Positions 19,106-38,709 of a stretch of 64,000 nt of DNA are shown piece after piece; positions within the stretch are counted from its first letter, which is position 1; every line of letters starts with the position of its first letter. Under the pieces are notes generated by a model, which worked only from the letters and a program-made list of their open reading frames with translations, was not told the DNA's origin and searched no databases. The translations under genes were made by a program, and so were the position numbers. Origin of the DNA: Vibrio sp. DW001 (GTDB lineage Bacteria; Pseudomonadota; Gammaproteobacteria; Enterobacterales; Vibrionaceae); contig NZ_CP091975.1 of assembly GCF_029016285.1 (NCBI RefSeq), positions 3,410,001 to 3,474,000 on the forward strand. The letters are read 5' to 3'.

Positions 19106-22100
19106 CTAGCTGATGTTAGGGCCTAACCACTTCTCCGCATCAAGAATATTCCAACCTTTACGCTCTGCATAATCCTCAACCTGATCTTGTTGTATCTGAG
19201 CCACAGCAAAAAATCGCGAATCAGGGTGTGAAAAATACCAACCCGAGACTGAGGCTCCAGGCCACATTGCAAAACTAGATGTCAAAGACATACCAATCGA
19301 TTCTTCAACATTAAGAAGCTCCCATAAAGCACCTTTCTCTGTATGCTCAGGACAAGCTGGGTAACCAGGTGCAGGCCTAATACCTTGGTATTTCTCTCTA
19401 ACAAGATCTTCGTTGGATAACATCTCCTCGGGAGAGTAACCCCAAATTTCTCTACGCACTTTTTCATGTAAACATTCTGCAAAAGCTTCTGCTAATCGAT
19501 CTGCTACAGCCTGAACCATGATTGCATTGTAATCATCACCTTCAGCTTTAAACTTATCGGCCAGTTCGCGCTCACCAATACCACCTGTAACCGCAAAACC
19601 TCCAATCCAATCCTTTTTACCACTCGATTTGGGGGCAATATAATCACTCAAACAATAGTTAAAGCCTTTAGGCTTTTCTGTCTGCTGACGTAAATTGTGA
19701 AGTACTTTTGCAACTTGCGTACGTGATTCATCAGTATACACTTCGATATCATCACCAATGCTTGCGGCAGGAAGTAAAGCACAAATACCACTTGCTTTAA
19801 GTAGGCCTTCACGTTCTATTTTGTCCAGCCATTCATTCGCATCGTCAAATAATCTTTTCGCTTCTTCACCGACTTCTTCATGTTCAAAAATCTTAGGGTA
19901 CTTACCCATAAGCGTCCAAGTCATAAAGAACGGGGTCCAATCTATATAGCGTCTTAAGCTCGCCACATCGAAATTTTCAAAAACGTGTACACCTAATTTT
20001 GCCGGTTCTGGGGGGGTATAATTCTGCCAGTCAATCGCGACTTTATTATCTCGTGCTCTTTGTAATGAAACAGGCTTTGTGCGTGGTTTTTTACGATTAT
20101 GCTGATCTCGAACTTTGACATAGTCTTGTTCGACTTTTTCAACAAACGCTGGACGCAATTCATCTGAAAGTAACGATGAACAAACACCAACAGCACGCGA
20201 AGCATTATTTACGTAAACAACTGGATGGCTATAATTCTGTTCAATCTTGACAGCGGTATGGGCTTTCGATGTCGTCGCGCCACCGATTAATAGTGGAAGA
20301 TCGAAACCCTGTCGTTCCATCTCTTTGGCTACATGCACCATCTCATCTAACGAAGGTGTAATCAAACCTGACAAACCAATGATATCGACCTTCTCTTCCT
20401 TCGCCACCTTGAGAATTTTTTCGCAAGAAACCATCACACCAAGGTCAATTATCTCGTAGTTATTACACTGTAAAACGACACCGACAATATTCTTGCCTAT
20501 ATCGTGTACATCACCTTTGACTGTCGCAAGCAGGATTTTTCCATTTGCACGACTCTCTTCTTTCGAAGCATTAATAAAGGGCTCTAAATGCGCGACCGCT
20601 TGCTTCATTACCCGCGCAGATTTAACCACTTGAGGTAAAAACATCTTTCCCTCGCCAAACAAATCACCGACTACATTCATGCCATCCATCAAAGGGCCTT
20701 CAATGACGTGTAGTGGCTTAGAAGCATTAACTCTTGCTTCTTCTGTATCTTCGACGATAAATTCTGTAATGCCTTTAACGAGTGAATGCTCTAACCTTTT
20801 CTCTACAGGCCAACTTCGCCATTCTTGAGTAGATGAATCTTCTTCTTTACCCACGGCATTACCACGATACTCGTTCGCAATGTCGAGAAGGTTTTCTGTT
20901 CCCTTATCCGTTCTATTTAGAATGACATCTTCAACTGCATTACGCAGTTTTTCCGGTACGTTGTCATATATTTCCAATTGCCCAGCATTAACAATACCCA
21001 TATCCATACCATTTTTAAAACAGTGATACAGAAATACGGCGTGTATTGCTTCACGCACATAATTGTTGCCTCTAAAAGAAAAGGATACGTTAGAAACACC
21101 ACCAGATATCATTGCGTATGGAAGATCGCGCTTGATATCCGCTACCGCATTAATAAAGTCTAATGCATAATTATTATGTTCATCGATACCCGTCGCAACT
21201 GCAAATATATTTGGGTCGAAAATAATGTCTTCCGGTGGAAAACCGACTTCATCAACGAGAACACGGTATGCCTCAGTACAGATTTGTAACTTACGATCAC
21301 GTGTATCAGCCTGTCCAATTTCATCAAAAGCCATGACAATAACAGCAGCGCCGTAACGGCGGATAAGCTTAGCTTGGTGGATGAATTTTTCTTTTCCTTC
21401 TTTCAGGGAAATAGAGTTAACGATACCTTTTCCCTGAATACACTTCAGGCCGGCCTCTATTACTTCCCATTTTGACGAATCCACCATGATAGGAACTTTA
21501 GATATTTCTGGTTCCGTCGCGCAAAGATTAAGAAAACGCACCATACACGCTTCAGAATCAAGCATCCCCTCATCCATATTGATATCGATGACCTGCGCAC
21601 CACTCTCAACTTGTTGACGCGCAACCTCTAAGGCTTCATCGTAAAGCTCATCTTTGATAAGGCGCTTGAAACGAGCGGAACCTGTTACGTTCGTTCGTTC
21701 ACCCACATTGACAAACAGAGTGCCTCTATCAATGGTTACTGGTTCTAAGCCAGAAAGACGACAAGCCTTGGGGATATCTGGCAATGGTCGAGGTTCAACC
21801 CCTTCCACCGCTAATGCCATCAGCCGAATGTGTTCAGGGGTCGTTCCACAACAGCCTCCAACTATGTTTACGTAGCCGCTTTCAGCCCACTCGATAATAT
21901 GCTCCGCCATATCCTCTGGCGAAAGGTCATATTCACCAAACGCATTAGGTAATCCCGCATTAGGGTGAACAGAAACATAGGTTTCAGAAATTCTAGACAT
22001 CTCTACGACATACTGCCTAAGTTCGTCGGGTCCTAAGGCGCAATTCAGACCAAATGAGATAGGATTTACATGACGAAGCGCGTTATAAAATGCTTCCGTA

Positions 22101-22786
22101 GTTTGACCTGAAAGTGTACGACCAGACGCATCAGTAATTGTTCCGGAGATCATTACTGGTAACGTGATATTCAATTCTTCAAATACTGTATCGACAGCAA
22201 ACGCACACGCCTTTGCATTAAGCGTATCAAATATAGTTTCGATTAGTATAAGATCTGAACCGCCTCGTATAAGAGCTTTCGTCGATTCTGAGTACGCTTC
22301 TACAAGTTCATCGAAACTGACATTACGAAAGCCTGGATCATTCACGTCAGGAGAAATTGAACACGTACGGTTAGTCGGGCCTAATACCCCAGCAACAAAG
22401 CGAGGCTTATCCGGTGTTTTTGCCGTCCACTCATCCGCAACTGCTCTAGCTAGTTGTGCTGCTTGGTAATTAATCTCTTCACTCAGACCTTCCATATCAT
22501 AGTCAGCCATTGCGATAGTAGTTGCATTAAACGTGTTCGTTTCTAGAATATCTGCACCCGCCTCTAGATAAGCGGAATGGATTTCTTTAATCAAATCGGG
22601 CTGACTCAAGACTAGAAGGTCATTATTTCCTTTTAAATCTGAGTGCCAACTAGCGAATCGCTTTCCACGATAATCCTCTTCTTCAAGTTTATATCCTTGA
22701 ATCATGGTGCCCATGCCACCATCGATTAACAAAATTCGCTTCTTTAGCTGATTCTCTATTATTTCTTTTACACTACTTCCAGACAC
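19106..22786 (-). CDS. metH: Cobalamin-dependent methionine synthase MetH
   Basis: Predicted 1226-residue enzyme that moves a methyl group from methyltetrahydrofolate to homocysteine through cobalamin. The modules are in the usual order: homocysteine-binding zinc module ([11 protein letters not shown]; cysteines in GLNCALG and [10 protein letters not shown]), folate module ([11 protein letters not shown]), cobalamin cap and binding module with the B12 histidine motif [11 protein letters not shown], and the C-terminal SAM activation module. The length is normal. Three tandem MetJ boxes lie upstream. The stop faces the lysC terminator. Confidence 0.97.
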   Translation of the reverse strand: MSGSSVKEIIENQLKKRILLIDGGMGTMIQGYKLEEEDYRGKRFASWHSDLKGNNDLLVLSQPDLIKEIHSAYLEAGADILETNTFNATTIAMADYDMEGLSEEINYQAAQLARAVADEWTAKTPDKPRFVAGVLGPTNRTCSISPDVNDPGFRNVSFDELVEAYSESTKALIRGGSDLILIETIFDTLNAKACAFAVDTVFEELNITLPVMISGTITDASGRTLSGQTTEAFYNALRHVNPISFGLNCALGPDELRQYVVEMSRISETYVSVHPNAGLPNAFGEYDLSPEDMAEHIIEWAESGYVNIVGGCCGTTPEHIRLMALAVEGVEPRPLPDIPKACRLSGLEPVTIDRGTLFVNVGERTNVTGSARFKRLIKDELYDEALEVARQQVESGAQVIDINMDEGMLDSEACMVRFLNLCATEPEISKVPIMVDSSKWEVIEAGLKCIQGKGIVNSISLKEGKEKFIHQAKLIRRYGAAVIVMAFDEIGQADTRDRKLQICTEAYRVLVDEVGFPPEDIIFDPNIFAVATGIDEHNNYALDFINAVADIKRDLPYAMISGGVSNVSFSFRGNNYVREAIHAVFLYHCFKNGMDMGIVNAGQLEIYDNVPEKLRNAVEDVILNRTDKGTENLLDIANEYRGNAVGKEEDSSTQEWRSWPVEKRLEHSLVKGITEFIVEDTEEARVNASKPLHVIEGPLMDGMNVVGDLFGEGKMFLPQVVKSARVMKQAVAHLEPFINASKEESRANGKILLATVKGDVHDIGKNIVGVVLQCNNYEIIDLGVMVSCEKILKVAKEEKVDIIGLSGLITPSLDEMVHVAKEMERQGFDLPLLIGGATTSKAHTAVKIEQNYSHPVVYVNNASRAVGVCSSLLSDELRPAFVEKVEQDYVKVRDQHNRKKPRTKPVSLQRARDNKVAIDWQNYTPPEPAKLGVHVFENFDVASLRRYIDWTPFFMTWTLMGKYPKIFEHEEVGEEAKRLFDDANEWLDKIEREGLLKASGICALLPAASIGDDIEVYTDESRTQVAKVLHNLRQQTEKPKGFNYCLSDYIAPKSSGKKDWIGGFAVTGGIGERELADKFKAEGDDYNAIMVQAVADRLAEAFAECLHEKVRREIWGYSPEEMLSNEDLVREKYQGIRPAPGYPACPEHTEKGALWELLNVEESIGMSLTSSFAMWPGASVSGWYFSHPDSRFFAVAQIQQDQVEDYAERKGWNILDAEKWLGPNIS

Positions 22787-22838
22787 GTTTAAGCCTCAAT
22801 CCTTTTTAACTTTGTATCCATCCTATCACACAACAGGG

Positions 22839-22862
22839 AGAAATCTAGACGTCTAGACGGTT
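22839..22862 (-). promoter_or_regulatory. Tandem MetJ boxes upstream of metH
   Basis: Three contiguous 8-mers read AGAAATCT, AGACGTCT and AGACGGTT. The consensus met box is AGACGTCT; the central unit is perfect and its neighbours match at six of eight positions. Adjacent boxes are how MetJ dimers bind cooperatively with SAM. The array lies about 55-75 bases upstream of the metH start. Confidence 0.88.
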
Positions 22863-22979
22863 TTATAATTAGAATTTATATCACCCATTGTGCGTACGGT
22901 AATTTTTTATTATTCGTATTGATAAAGTTCGCTTTTCAACCGAAAATGGTGTCATAGAATAAAACTTTTGGAAAATTTG

Positions 22980-24299
22980 ATGTACGTATACAACACCCTC
23001 TGTTTTTTAGCCGCCGCCGCAATGGCGATAGCCTTCGTCAATTCCAAAGTTGGTAAGCTTCAAACCACCATAGCTATTACTGCAGGTGCTCTCGTTCTTT
23101 CTCTGATTATGATTGTAGCAGGCCAAAATGGTTGGTTTTCACTTAATGAAGTCGCGGCAAATACAATAGACTCGATTAATTTTGAAGATTTTCTCTTAAA
23201 AGGCGTGTTGGGGTTCCTGCTTTTTGCTGGCGGGTTAGGTATAAACCTAACCAATATGAAAGATCAAAAATGGGAGATAACCCTACTTGCCTTGGGCGCG
23301 ACTCTCGTCTCAACCTTCTTAATCGGTGCCATATTATTTGCGATAGTAAACTGGGTCTTAGGCATATCATTTGCTTTGGTCTACTGTCTTTTATTTGGCG
23401 CCTTAATTTCTCCTACTGACCCCATAGCCGTACTTGCTATCGTGAAGAAGCTCGATGCGCCTAAACGTATATCAACACAAATCGAAGGCGAGTCCCTATT
23501 TAATGATGGCTTCGGTTTAGTCATCTTTGTTACTCTTTTTACTATCGCTTTTGGCACTGAAACACCTACTGTCGGTTCCGTAACATTGTTATTCTTACAT
23601 GAAGCTGTTGGGGGAATCGTCTATGGCGCGGCATTAGGACTGCTATTTCATTATCTTATAAGCTCAACAGATGATCATTCGATGGAGCTACTTTTGACCT
23701 TAGGCATACCTACAGCCGGTTATGTATTCTCTCAAGTAATCGAGGTATCGGGACCTTTAGCAATGGTAGTTTCAGGTATTATGATTGGTAACTGGACTCG
23801 TTACACAGGGTTTTCGAAAGAGAGTGAGCAACACCTAGATCACTTTTGGGAACTGATCGACGAGTTCCTCAATGGATTGCTTTTCCTACTTATCGGCTTG
23901 TCTATGCTTACCTTTGAGTTTCATTCCGAAGATTGGATTATCATGCTCATCTCAATACCATTGGTATTAGCAGCTCGCTATATCAGTGTCTTTCTTTCGT
24001 ACCAAGTATTTAATCGATTCAGATTGTACAACCCATGGTCAGTAAGGATTCTTACATGGGGTGGATTGCGAGGCGGACTTGCGCTTGCCATGGCCATGGC
24101 GATCCCTGCCGGGATAATGGTTATTCCTGAAAAAAACATTGATGTGCGAGAAATACTGCTCGTAATGACCTACTCGGTAGTTGTATTTTCGATCTTAATC
24201 CAAGGGTCGACTATAACGCCACTCATTAATCGCGCAAAAGCTTGGGAAAGAAAAGAATCAGTTGAAACTGAATCGTTGCCTTCAGAGGAAAAGCACTAA
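22980..24299 (+). CDS. CPA1-family sodium/proton antiporter (NhaP-like)
   Basis: Predicted 439-residue inner-membrane protein with about 12-13 hydrophobic segments. The antiporter core motifs are visible: ALISPTDPIAVLAIV (conserved TDP in an unwound helix), GESLFNDGFGLVIF (the ND pair for cation and proton exchange), and LTWGGLRGGLALAMAMA near the end. It should exchange protons for sodium or potassium across the membrane; the ion cannot be read from the sequence. The ATG at 22980 is preferred to the upstream TTG at 22968. It is divergent from metH and may share the control region. Confidence 0.86.
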   Translation: MYVYNTLCFLAAAAMAIAFVNSKVGKLQTTIAITAGALVLSLIMIVAGQNGWFSLNEVAANTIDSINFEDFLLKGVLGFLLFAGGLGINLTNMKDQKWEITLLALGATLVSTFLIGAILFAIVNWVLGISFALVYCLLFGALISPTDPIAVLAIVKKLDAPKRISTQIEGESLFNDGFGLVIFVTLFTIAFGTETPTVGSVTLLFLHEAVGGIVYGAALGLLFHYLISSTDDHSMELLLTLGIPTAGYVFSQVIEVSGPLAMVVSGIMIGNWTRYTGFSKESEQHLDHFWELIDEFLNGLLFLLIGLSMLTFEFHSEDWIIMLISIPLVLAARYISVFLSYQVFNRFRLYNPWSVRILTWGGLRGGLALAMAMAIPAGIMVIPEKNIDVREILLVMTYSVVVFSILIQGSTITPLINRAKAWERKESVETESLPSEEKH

Positions 24300-24471
24300 G
24301 TCGTTTCGACTAATTTGATGATAATGGGTAGCGTTTATTACCTACAAAACACCACCCATAATCTATCGTCATTCCCCTGAGCACGAGAATATGTTAAGTC
24401 TTAAATTCCCATACCATGAGGATAATTAAATTTAATAACCTTTTATGGTTCGCTAGGAACAAACACCACGA

Positions 24472-25416
24472 TTACTCGTCATCCTTCGTGAAATTTTCCT
24501 CCGAGAAATGTTCCAAATCATATGGTGTTTGTTGATAAACGCAGTAGTTTAACCAGTTAGAGAACAATAGATGACCGTGACTACGCCAACTCGCTATGGG
24601 GTCATTATCCGGATTATCTTTAGGGTAGTAATTAAGAGGGACCGTTGGTTCCATACCTTCACCTAAATCACGTACATATTCATTATGTAATGTGTGGGAC
24701 TCATACTCTGGGTGGCCCGTTACGAAGACATTACGTTTATCTTTTGTCGCCGCCAAGTAAACCCCTGCTAGGTCCGAAACAGCAAGTATATCTAGATCGG
24801 TGTTTTCTTCTAAGTACTGGGCGGAAAAATCTGCATAGCGTGAATGTGGTGCCAAGAAGCTATCATCGAAGCCTCTTAAAAGTGGATGATACTTTTGTTG
24901 TATCTTATGAAAGTACACACCAGAAAGTTTTTCCTTACGCGTTTTCTTAGGCAATTCATAAAGTAACTTCAAACCAGCTTGGGCAGCCCAACAAACAAAA
25001 AGAGTCGATGTTACGTGTTTACGTCCCCACTGCATAATCGTTTCTAGATGGTCCCAATAAATAACATCTTCAAACTGGACTAAACCTAATGGAGCACCCG
25101 TTATGATCAAACCATCATAATTTTTTTCTTTCACAGTATTGAACTGGCGATAAAAATCATCCAGATGCTCTGTAGGTGTATTTTTACTCGGTCGGTCATC
25201 AATACGCAGTAGTTCAACATCGATCTGTAATGGGCTATTCGAAAGAAGCCTTAAAAATTGTGTTTCTGTTTCTATTTTTTTTGGCATTAAATTGAGAATA
25301 AGTACTTTTAACGGTCTGATCTCTTGTGTTGAGGCGCGAGACATCGGCATTACGAAGATATTTTCTTTCTTTAATACATCTGAAGCTGGCAGTTTATCTG
25401 GGATCCGTATCGGCAA
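24472..25416 (-). CDS. metA: Homoserine O-succinyltransferase MetA
   Basis: Predicted 314-residue cytoplasmic enzyme for the first committed step of methionine synthesis. The family start [11 protein letters not shown] is read from a TTG codon at 25416, with AAGGAT eight bases upstream. The catalytic cysteine lies in [10 protein letters not shown]. The catalytic dyad histidine and glutamate lie in [12 protein letters not shown]. Homoserine O-acetyltransferases of the same fold exist; acyl specificity depends on a single residue that I do not assign. A perfect MetJ box with flanking half-matches lies upstream. Confidence 0.93.
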   Translation of the reverse strand: MPIRIPDKLPASDVLKKENIFVMPMSRASTQEIRPLKVLILNLMPKKIETETQFLRLLSNSPLQIDVELLRIDDRPSKNTPTEHLDDFYRQFNTVKEKNYDGLIITGAPLGLVQFEDVIYWDHLETIMQWGRKHVTSTLFVCWAAQAGLKLLYELPKKTRKEKLSGVYFHKIQQKYHPLLRGFDDSFLAPHSRYADFSAQYLEENTDLDILAVSDLAGVYLAATKDKRNVFVTGHPEYESHTLHNEYVRDLGEGMEPTVPLNYYPKDNPDNDPIASWRSHGHLLFSNWLNYCVYQQTPYDLEHFSEENFTKDDE

Positions 25417-25429
25417 GGCTTTATCCTTA

Positions 25430-25453
25430 AGCTATCTAGACGTCTATATAGCT
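25430..25453 (-). promoter_or_regulatory. MetJ boxes upstream of metA
   Basis: Three contiguous 8-mers read AGCTATCT, AGACGTCT and ATATAGCT. The centre is the perfect met box and the 24-base block is nearly palindromic. It starts 14 bases upstream of the metA start codon, so it probably overlaps the promoter or transcription start. Confidence 0.87.
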
Positions 25454-25581
25454 AGCCTAATTCAAAATATAATATTTGTCGAGAAAGAATTGTTTCTGCC
25501 TCTTGTTTTATTCTTGTAAAAAAGCGAGCCAACGGAACGGCCACTCCTACTCCACAGGGTATTCTTTTCTTCTATAAACGC

Positions 25582-25610
25582 AAAAAAGCCCCAGCATTTC
25601 TGCTGAGGCT
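25582..25610 (-). terminator. Terminator of rRNA operon 1
   Basis: Read on the minus strand, stem AGCCTCAGCA/TGCTGGGGCT (one mismatch) with a GAAA loop is followed by six Ts. It lies 22 bases beyond the tRNA-Asp gene and closes rRNA operon 1. Confidence 0.88.
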
Positions 25611-25632
25611 TCTGAACTTTTCTTGTAAGAAC

Positions 25633-25709
25633 TGGCGGAGTGGACGGGACTCGAACCCGCGACCCCCGGCGTGACAGGCCGGTATTCTAACCAACTGAAC
25701 TACCACTCC
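25633..25709 (-). tRNA. tRNA-Asp(GTC)
   Basis: A 77-base cloverleaf with CCA encoded. The acceptor stem GGAGTGG/CCACTCC, anticodon loop CTGTCAC with anticodon GTC, and T loop TTCGAGT are all intact. It is the distal gene of rRNA operon 1, about 95 bases after 5S. Confidence 0.96.
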
Positions 25710-25803
25710 ACATGGTATTCTTACGCTAATTAAAGTCTCATAAACAATGCTTTAACTAGTTTTTGCCTTTATCTTTCCTAAAAAAGATAAAAACGATGTT
25801 AAA

Positions 25804-25921
25804 ACCTGGCGATGTCCTACTCTCACATGGGGAGACCCCACACTACCATCGGCGCTGTTGCGTTTCACTTCTGAGTTCGGCATGGGTTCAGGTGGGTCCA
25901 CAACGCTATGGTCGCCAAGCA
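25804..25921 (-). rRNA. 5S ribosomal RNA (operon 1)
   Basis: About 118 bases beginning TGCTTGGCGACC and ending TCGCCAGGT. The internal segment CCCATGCCGAACTCAGAAGT is typical. Ends are estimated from similarity to E. coli 5S. Confidence 0.96.
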
Positions 25922-26042
25922 AATTTGGTCAAGCTTCCTATCACGATAGAAAACTCTAATAATCTGGATTACTGACTTAAATAAAAGTTCACACACATTC
26001 AATGTTCTTACATTGAGTCCACAAAACCCCTTGGGTGTTGTA

Positions 26043-28934
<2,892 letters not shown>

Positions 28935-29326
28935 ATACAACCCCAAAGGGTTTCGCTTACGCGAAATAACAACGAATTGTTATTGTATTAGCAACCAAGG
29001 TTTCTATCGTTGCCTCATTATTTGAATGAGCGAGACAACATTTTCGATTTTGCCGGACTCAAATATTAAACATCTAACCGAAGTTAGGTGTTTCCAAGAA
29101 CACTTGAATGTGTGTTGGTTTGTTATCACCGAAGTGACAACAAGATCCTAGAGTTTCCTTTTAAAAAAGGATCCAATAGGATTTGAGAACTTTTATTTTG
29201 ATAAATAATAATCAATTATTTATCAGTCAGCTTTCCAAATTGTTAAAGAGCGAGATTTCATTCTACTTAAAGAAAAAAACCATTTTTAAATACTCTCATC
29301 TCCGTTGAGATAAAAACACTTAAAAA
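28935..29326 (-). other. 16S-23S spacer of operon 1, 23S-proximal part
   Basis: About 390 bases of processed spacer with no gene other than the tRNA at its other end. It contains a boxA antitermination element (GCTCTTTAAC on the minus strand, 29242-29251) and the strands that pair around 23S for RNase III cleavage. It is nearly identical to 34721-35106 of operon 2, with a few base changes. Confidence 0.8.
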
Positions 29327-29402
29327 TGGTGGAGCTATGCGGGATCGAACCGCAGACCTCTTCGCTGCCAGCGAAGCGCTCTCCCAGCTGAGCTATAGCC
29401 CC
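29327..29402 (-). tRNA. tRNA-Ala(GGC)
   Basis: A 76-base cloverleaf with CCA encoded. The anticodon stem is CTTCG/CGAAG and the loop CTGGCAG gives anticodon GGC. It is the only tRNA in the 16S-23S spacer of operon 1. Confidence 0.95.
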
Positions 29403-29488
29403 ATTTACTAGGAAGTACAATTCCTTTCTCTTTTAACTTCTAAACCTATTTCAATCTGTGTGGACACTCATCATGCGCAATCATCGTT

Positions 29489-31041
<1,553 letters not shown>

Positions 31042-31480
31042 AAGTTCTTTTTGGCTCAATGAATACTGACTTTAAATTGCCTTTTACTTTAGATAACCAA
31101 AGATTAAATAGTAAAGTGTTCTTTAAAGTTCTATCACTCCAACAGAGTGATATTTAAATAACTGTGTTCAACGTTAATTCGCTTTCACTTTTAAAAAAGT
31201 AAAAACAAAATAAGCATCAAATTAGGTCACTCAGTTCATTGAAACCGTTGTTGATTTCGTGCCCTAAAGCAGAGAATCATCTTCGATTGTCATCAACGAG
31301 TGCCCACACAGATTGATATAGGTTTAAATTGTTAAAGAGCGTTCTAACTATCGAATCTTTATCAGTTTCAATCAGTTAGGGATGCGTATTCTACGCGTCC
31401 TGACTGTAAAGTCAAGATACAATTTTCAATCTATTCATTAAAAACGGTATATTGACTTCACTCAACTTTGAGCGAAATAA
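31042..31480 (-). promoter_or_regulatory. Leader and promoter of rRNA operon 1
   Basis: On the minus strand a strong promoter reads TTGACT (31410-31415), a 16-base spacer, then TAGAAT (31388-31393), with a GC-containing discriminator and AT-rich upstream DNA. The transcribed leader holds boxA GCTCTTTAAC at 31331-31340. The leader next to 16S is nearly identical to that of operon 2, but the promoter block itself differs. Confidence 0.85.
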
Positions 31481-31481
31481 A

Positions 31482-31503
31482 TGCCCGTATGTAATACGGG
31501 CAA
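31482..31503 (-). terminator. Terminator of rRNA operon 2
   Basis: Inverted repeat GCCCGTAT/ATACGGGC with a 3-base loop, followed on the minus strand by ATTTATTT. It lies about 90 bases after the operon 2 5S gene and just before the operon 1 promoter. Confidence 0.75.
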
Positions 31504-31589
31504 TCATAGTCATCCTACATAAAGTCTTACTTGTGCGCTTTATCTAGTGCTGTTTTATCTTTCCTAAAAAAGATAAAAACGATGTTAAA

Positions 31590-31707
31590 ACCTGGCGATG
31601 TCCTACTCTCACATGGGGAGACCCCACACTACCATCGGCGCTGTTGCGTTTCACTTCTGAGTTCGGCATGGGTTCAGGTGGGTCCACAACGCTATGGTCG
31701 CCAAGCA
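31590..31707 (-). rRNA. 5S ribosomal RNA (operon 2)
   Basis: Same sequence as the operon 1 copy, shifted by 5786 bases. No tRNA follows it; a terminator does. Confidence 0.96.
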
Positions 31708-31828
31708 AATTTGGTCAAGCTTCCTATCACGATAGAAAACTCTAATAATCTGGATTACTGACTTAAATAAAAGTTTTCACACATTCAATGTTCTTACATT
31801 GAGTCCACAAAACCCCTTGGGTGTTGTA

Positions 31829-34720
<2,892 letters not shown>

Positions 34721-35106
34721 ATACAACCCCAAAGGGTTTCGCTTACGCGAGATAACAACGAATTGTTATTGTATTAGCAACCAAGGTTTCTATCGTTGCC
34801 TCATTATTTGAATGAGCGAGACAACATTTTCGATTTTGCCGGACTCAAATATTAAACATCTAACCGAAGTTAGCTGTTTCCAAGAACACTTGAATGTGTG
34901 TTGGTTTGTTATCACTGAAGTGACAACAAGATCCTAGAGTTTCCTTTTAAAAAAAGGATCCAATAGGATTTGAGAACTTTTATTTTGATAAATAATAATC
35001 AATTATTTATCAGTCAGCTTTCCAAATTGTTAAAGAGCAAAGATTTTATACTTATCGTAATAAGTGAAAACCATTTTTAAATACACTCAAAGAATATACT
35101 TAAAGA
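34721..35106 (-). other. 16S-23S spacer of operon 2, 23S-proximal part
   Basis: About 385 bases without a gene. It contains boxA (minus strand GCTCTTTAAC at 35029-35038) and 23S processing stem sequence. The four tRNA genes lie on its 16S side. Confidence 0.8.
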
Positions 35107-35182
35107 TGGTGGGCGATACTGGGCTCGAACCAGTGACCCCCTCCTTGTAAGGGAGGTGCTCTCCCAACTGAGCTAATCGCCC
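35107..35182 (-). tRNA. tRNA-Val(TAC)
   Basis: A 76-base cloverleaf with acceptor GGGCGAT/ATCGCCC, anticodon loop CTTACAA (TAC) and CCA encoded. It is the last of four tRNAs in the operon 2 spacer. Confidence 0.96.
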
Positions 35183-35234
35183 ACAGTTTTCTGTTTTATA
35201 ATATAAAACAAAACTGTGTGTTTCTTTTCAAGAA

Positions 35235-35310
35235 TGGTGGAGCTATGCGGGATCGAACCGCAGACCTCCTGCGTGCAAGGCAGGCGCTCTCCCAGCTGAG
35301 CTATAACCCC
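35235..35310 (-). tRNA. tRNA-Ala(TGC)
   Basis: A 76-base cloverleaf with anticodon stem CCTGC/GCAGG and loop CTTGCAC, giving TGC. The fifth acceptor position is T, making a G-U pair. CCA is encoded. Confidence 0.95.
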
Positions 35311-35342
35311 ATCTTGAGTTTTAATTCTTTCATGGGAAAGAA

Positions 35343-35418
35343 TGGTGGGTCGTGCAGGATTCGAACCTGCGACCAATTGATTAAAAGTCAACTGCTCTAC
35401 CAGCTGAGCTAACGACCC
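35343..35418 (-). tRNA. tRNA-Lys(TTT)
   Basis: A 76-base cloverleaf with acceptor GGGTCGT/ACGACCC, anticodon loop CTTTTAA (TTT) and CCA encoded. Confidence 0.96.
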
Positions 35419-35507
35419 AGTCTTGTTTTCTTTCTTAGGTAACGCAAGTTATAAGGCAGTTTATATACAATAAACAGCAGACAACTTAACGGATCATAAG
35501 GAGAAAA

Positions 35508-35583
35508 TGGTATCCCGTAGGGGAGTCGAACCCCTGTTACCGCCGTGAAAGGGCGGTGTCCTAGGCCTCTAGACGAACGGGAC
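35508..35583 (-). tRNA. tRNA-Glu(TTC)
   Basis: A 76-base cloverleaf with anticodon loop CTTTCAC (TTC) and the GTCTAGAGGCC D-arm typical of glutamate tRNAs. The first acceptor pair is G-U. CCA is encoded. It is the tRNA nearest to 16S in operon 2. Confidence 0.95.
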
Positions 35584-35743
35584 ACAGGTGTATAAAAGTG
35601 TTGGGCACTTTTATAATTGTACTTGCAATTAAGCAGGTACAATTTCATCTCCACTTTTTATACAAAAGTGAAAACAAAAAATCTCTTTGCTTTTCTAAAC
35701 CTATTTCAATCTGTGTGGACACTCATCATGCGCAATCATCGTT

Positions 35744-37296
<1,553 letters not shown>

Positions 37297-37792
37297 AAGT
37301 TCTTTTTGGCTCAATGAATACTGACTTTAAATTGCCTTTTACTTTAGATAACCAAAGGTTAAATAGTAAAGTGTTCTTTAAAGTTCTATCACTCCAACAG
37401 AGTGATATTTAAATAACTGTGTTCGACGTTAATTCGCTTTCACTTTTAAAAAAGTAAAAACAAAGTAAGCATCAAATTAGGTCACTCAGTTCATTGAAAC
37501 CGTTGTTGATTTCGTGCCCTAAAGCAGAGAATCATCTTCGATTGCCATCAACGAGTGCCCACACAGATTGATATAGGTTTAAATTGTTAAAGAGCGTTGC
37601 TTCTCGGTTGCTGTAAAGCTTTCCTTGAAGCGGACGTGCATTCTAGCGATTTAAAGTGAAGAGTCAAATACTTTTTCATTTTAATTTCGAAGGGCTTTTT
37701 CAAGCTGCTCGTCTTACTGATTTCTCTGCAAAGCCTTGTGGGCTCTACCGTGTCAGTGAGGCGCATTATAGAGAACGAATTATCTTTGGCAA
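37297..37792 (-). promoter_or_regulatory. Leader and two tandem promoters of rRNA operon 2
   Basis: On the minus strand two promoters are visible. The upstream one has TTGCCA (37787-37792), a 16-base spacer and TATAAT (37765-37770), followed by a GC-rich GCGCCTC discriminator of rRNA P1 type and preceded by a T/A-rich stretch. The downstream one has TTGACT (37662-37667), 16 bases and TAGAAT (37640-37645). boxA GCTCTTTAAC is at 37586-37595. Operon 1 shows only one comparable promoter. Confidence 0.87.
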
Positions 37793-37811
37793 TACTTTTT
37801 TTGTCTTTTTT

Positions 37812-37860
37812 GAAGAAAAAATGGCACTTGAATCCAATTAGAAATCTACGTGCCATTTTT
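37812..37860 (-). terminator. Terminator between cysH and rRNA operon 2
   Basis: An 11-bp stem AAAAATGGCAC/GTGCCATTTTT with a 22-base loop, followed by six Ts on the minus strand. It would insulate the rRNA promoters from cysJIH transcription. The long loop lowers confidence. Confidence 0.65.
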
Positions 37861-37929
37861 ACCACTTTACTCATAGGTCGCTAACAAGTTATCCACAGAC
37901 TTATTATAAACTGACTATAAAATAACCAT

Positions 37930-38709
37930 TTATATGCCTGAACCAGCTTCTTGGAAGTCGTCATCTTCATGAAGTCCACATTCTCTTTTCAATCCGAAAA
38001 ATCGTGTCTCTTCTTCTGACATTCCCGGTTCCCACTTTTTTGTCGTGTGAGTATCACCAACAGACAAATAACCTTGATCCCGTAACGGATGATATGAAAG
38101 GCCGTTTTCTACTATATAGTAGTGCACGTCTTTATTAGTCCAGTCTGCAATGGGCAAAAACTTGAACACACCATTTTGTATAGACAAGATGGGCAGGTTT
38201 GCCCGAGAGCTGGATTGCTCTCTCCTCAATCCTGAAAACCAAACTTTCGCCGAAAGATCATTGAGCGCCCTTCTCATAGGCTCGACTTTATTTATCTTAT
38301 TATACTTCTCAATTCCGCTTACGCCTTGTTCCCATAATTTACCGTGTCTTGCTTCCTGCCAAACGGCGCTTTCTATCGCACGAAAAACCTTCAAGTTTAG
38401 ATTCAGCTGTTCTGCTAACTCGTCAATAAAGAGGTAAGTCTCAGGAAACAGGTAACCTGTATCAGTTAAGATTACGGGAATATCTGGCTTAATCTCATTC
38501 GATAGGTGCAGCATCACTGCGGCTTGAATACCGAAACTCGACGAAACCACATGATTCCCAGATAAGTTTTCTATTGCCCACCTGACACGCTGTTGGGCTG
38601 ATAGTTGTTCTAACTCGCCATTAATTTCAGCCAATTTCAGACTTTGCTCCACTTTATTTAAAATTAATAGTTCATTTAAACTAAGCGCAGTATTAAAGGT
38701 ATCAAGCAT
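37930..38709 (-). CDS. cysH: Phosphoadenosine phosphosulfate reductase CysH
   Basis: Predicted 259-residue cytoplasmic enzyme that reduces PAPS to sulfite with thioredoxin. The nucleotide-binding region ([14 protein letters not shown]), the PAPS-type segment [11 protein letters not shown] and the conserved [12 protein letters not shown] are visible. The C-terminal catalytic motif is KRECGLHED. Only that cysteine is present at the end, and the CC pairs of iron-sulfur APS reductases are absent, so this is the PAPS type. It overlaps the end of cysI by eight bases. Confidence 0.95.
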   Translation of the reverse strand: MLDTFNTALSLNELLILNKVEQSLKLAEINGELEQLSAQQRVRWAIENLSGNHVVSSSFGIQAAVMLHLSNEIKPDIPVILTDTGYLFPETYLFIDELAEQLNLNLKVFRAIESAVWQEARHGKLWEQGVSGIEKYNKINKVEPMRRALNDLSAKVWFSGLRREQSSSRANLPILSIQNGVFKFLPIADWTNKDVHYYIVENGLSYHPLRDQGYLSVGDTHTTKKWEPGMSEEETRFFGLKRECGLHEDDDFQEAGSGI

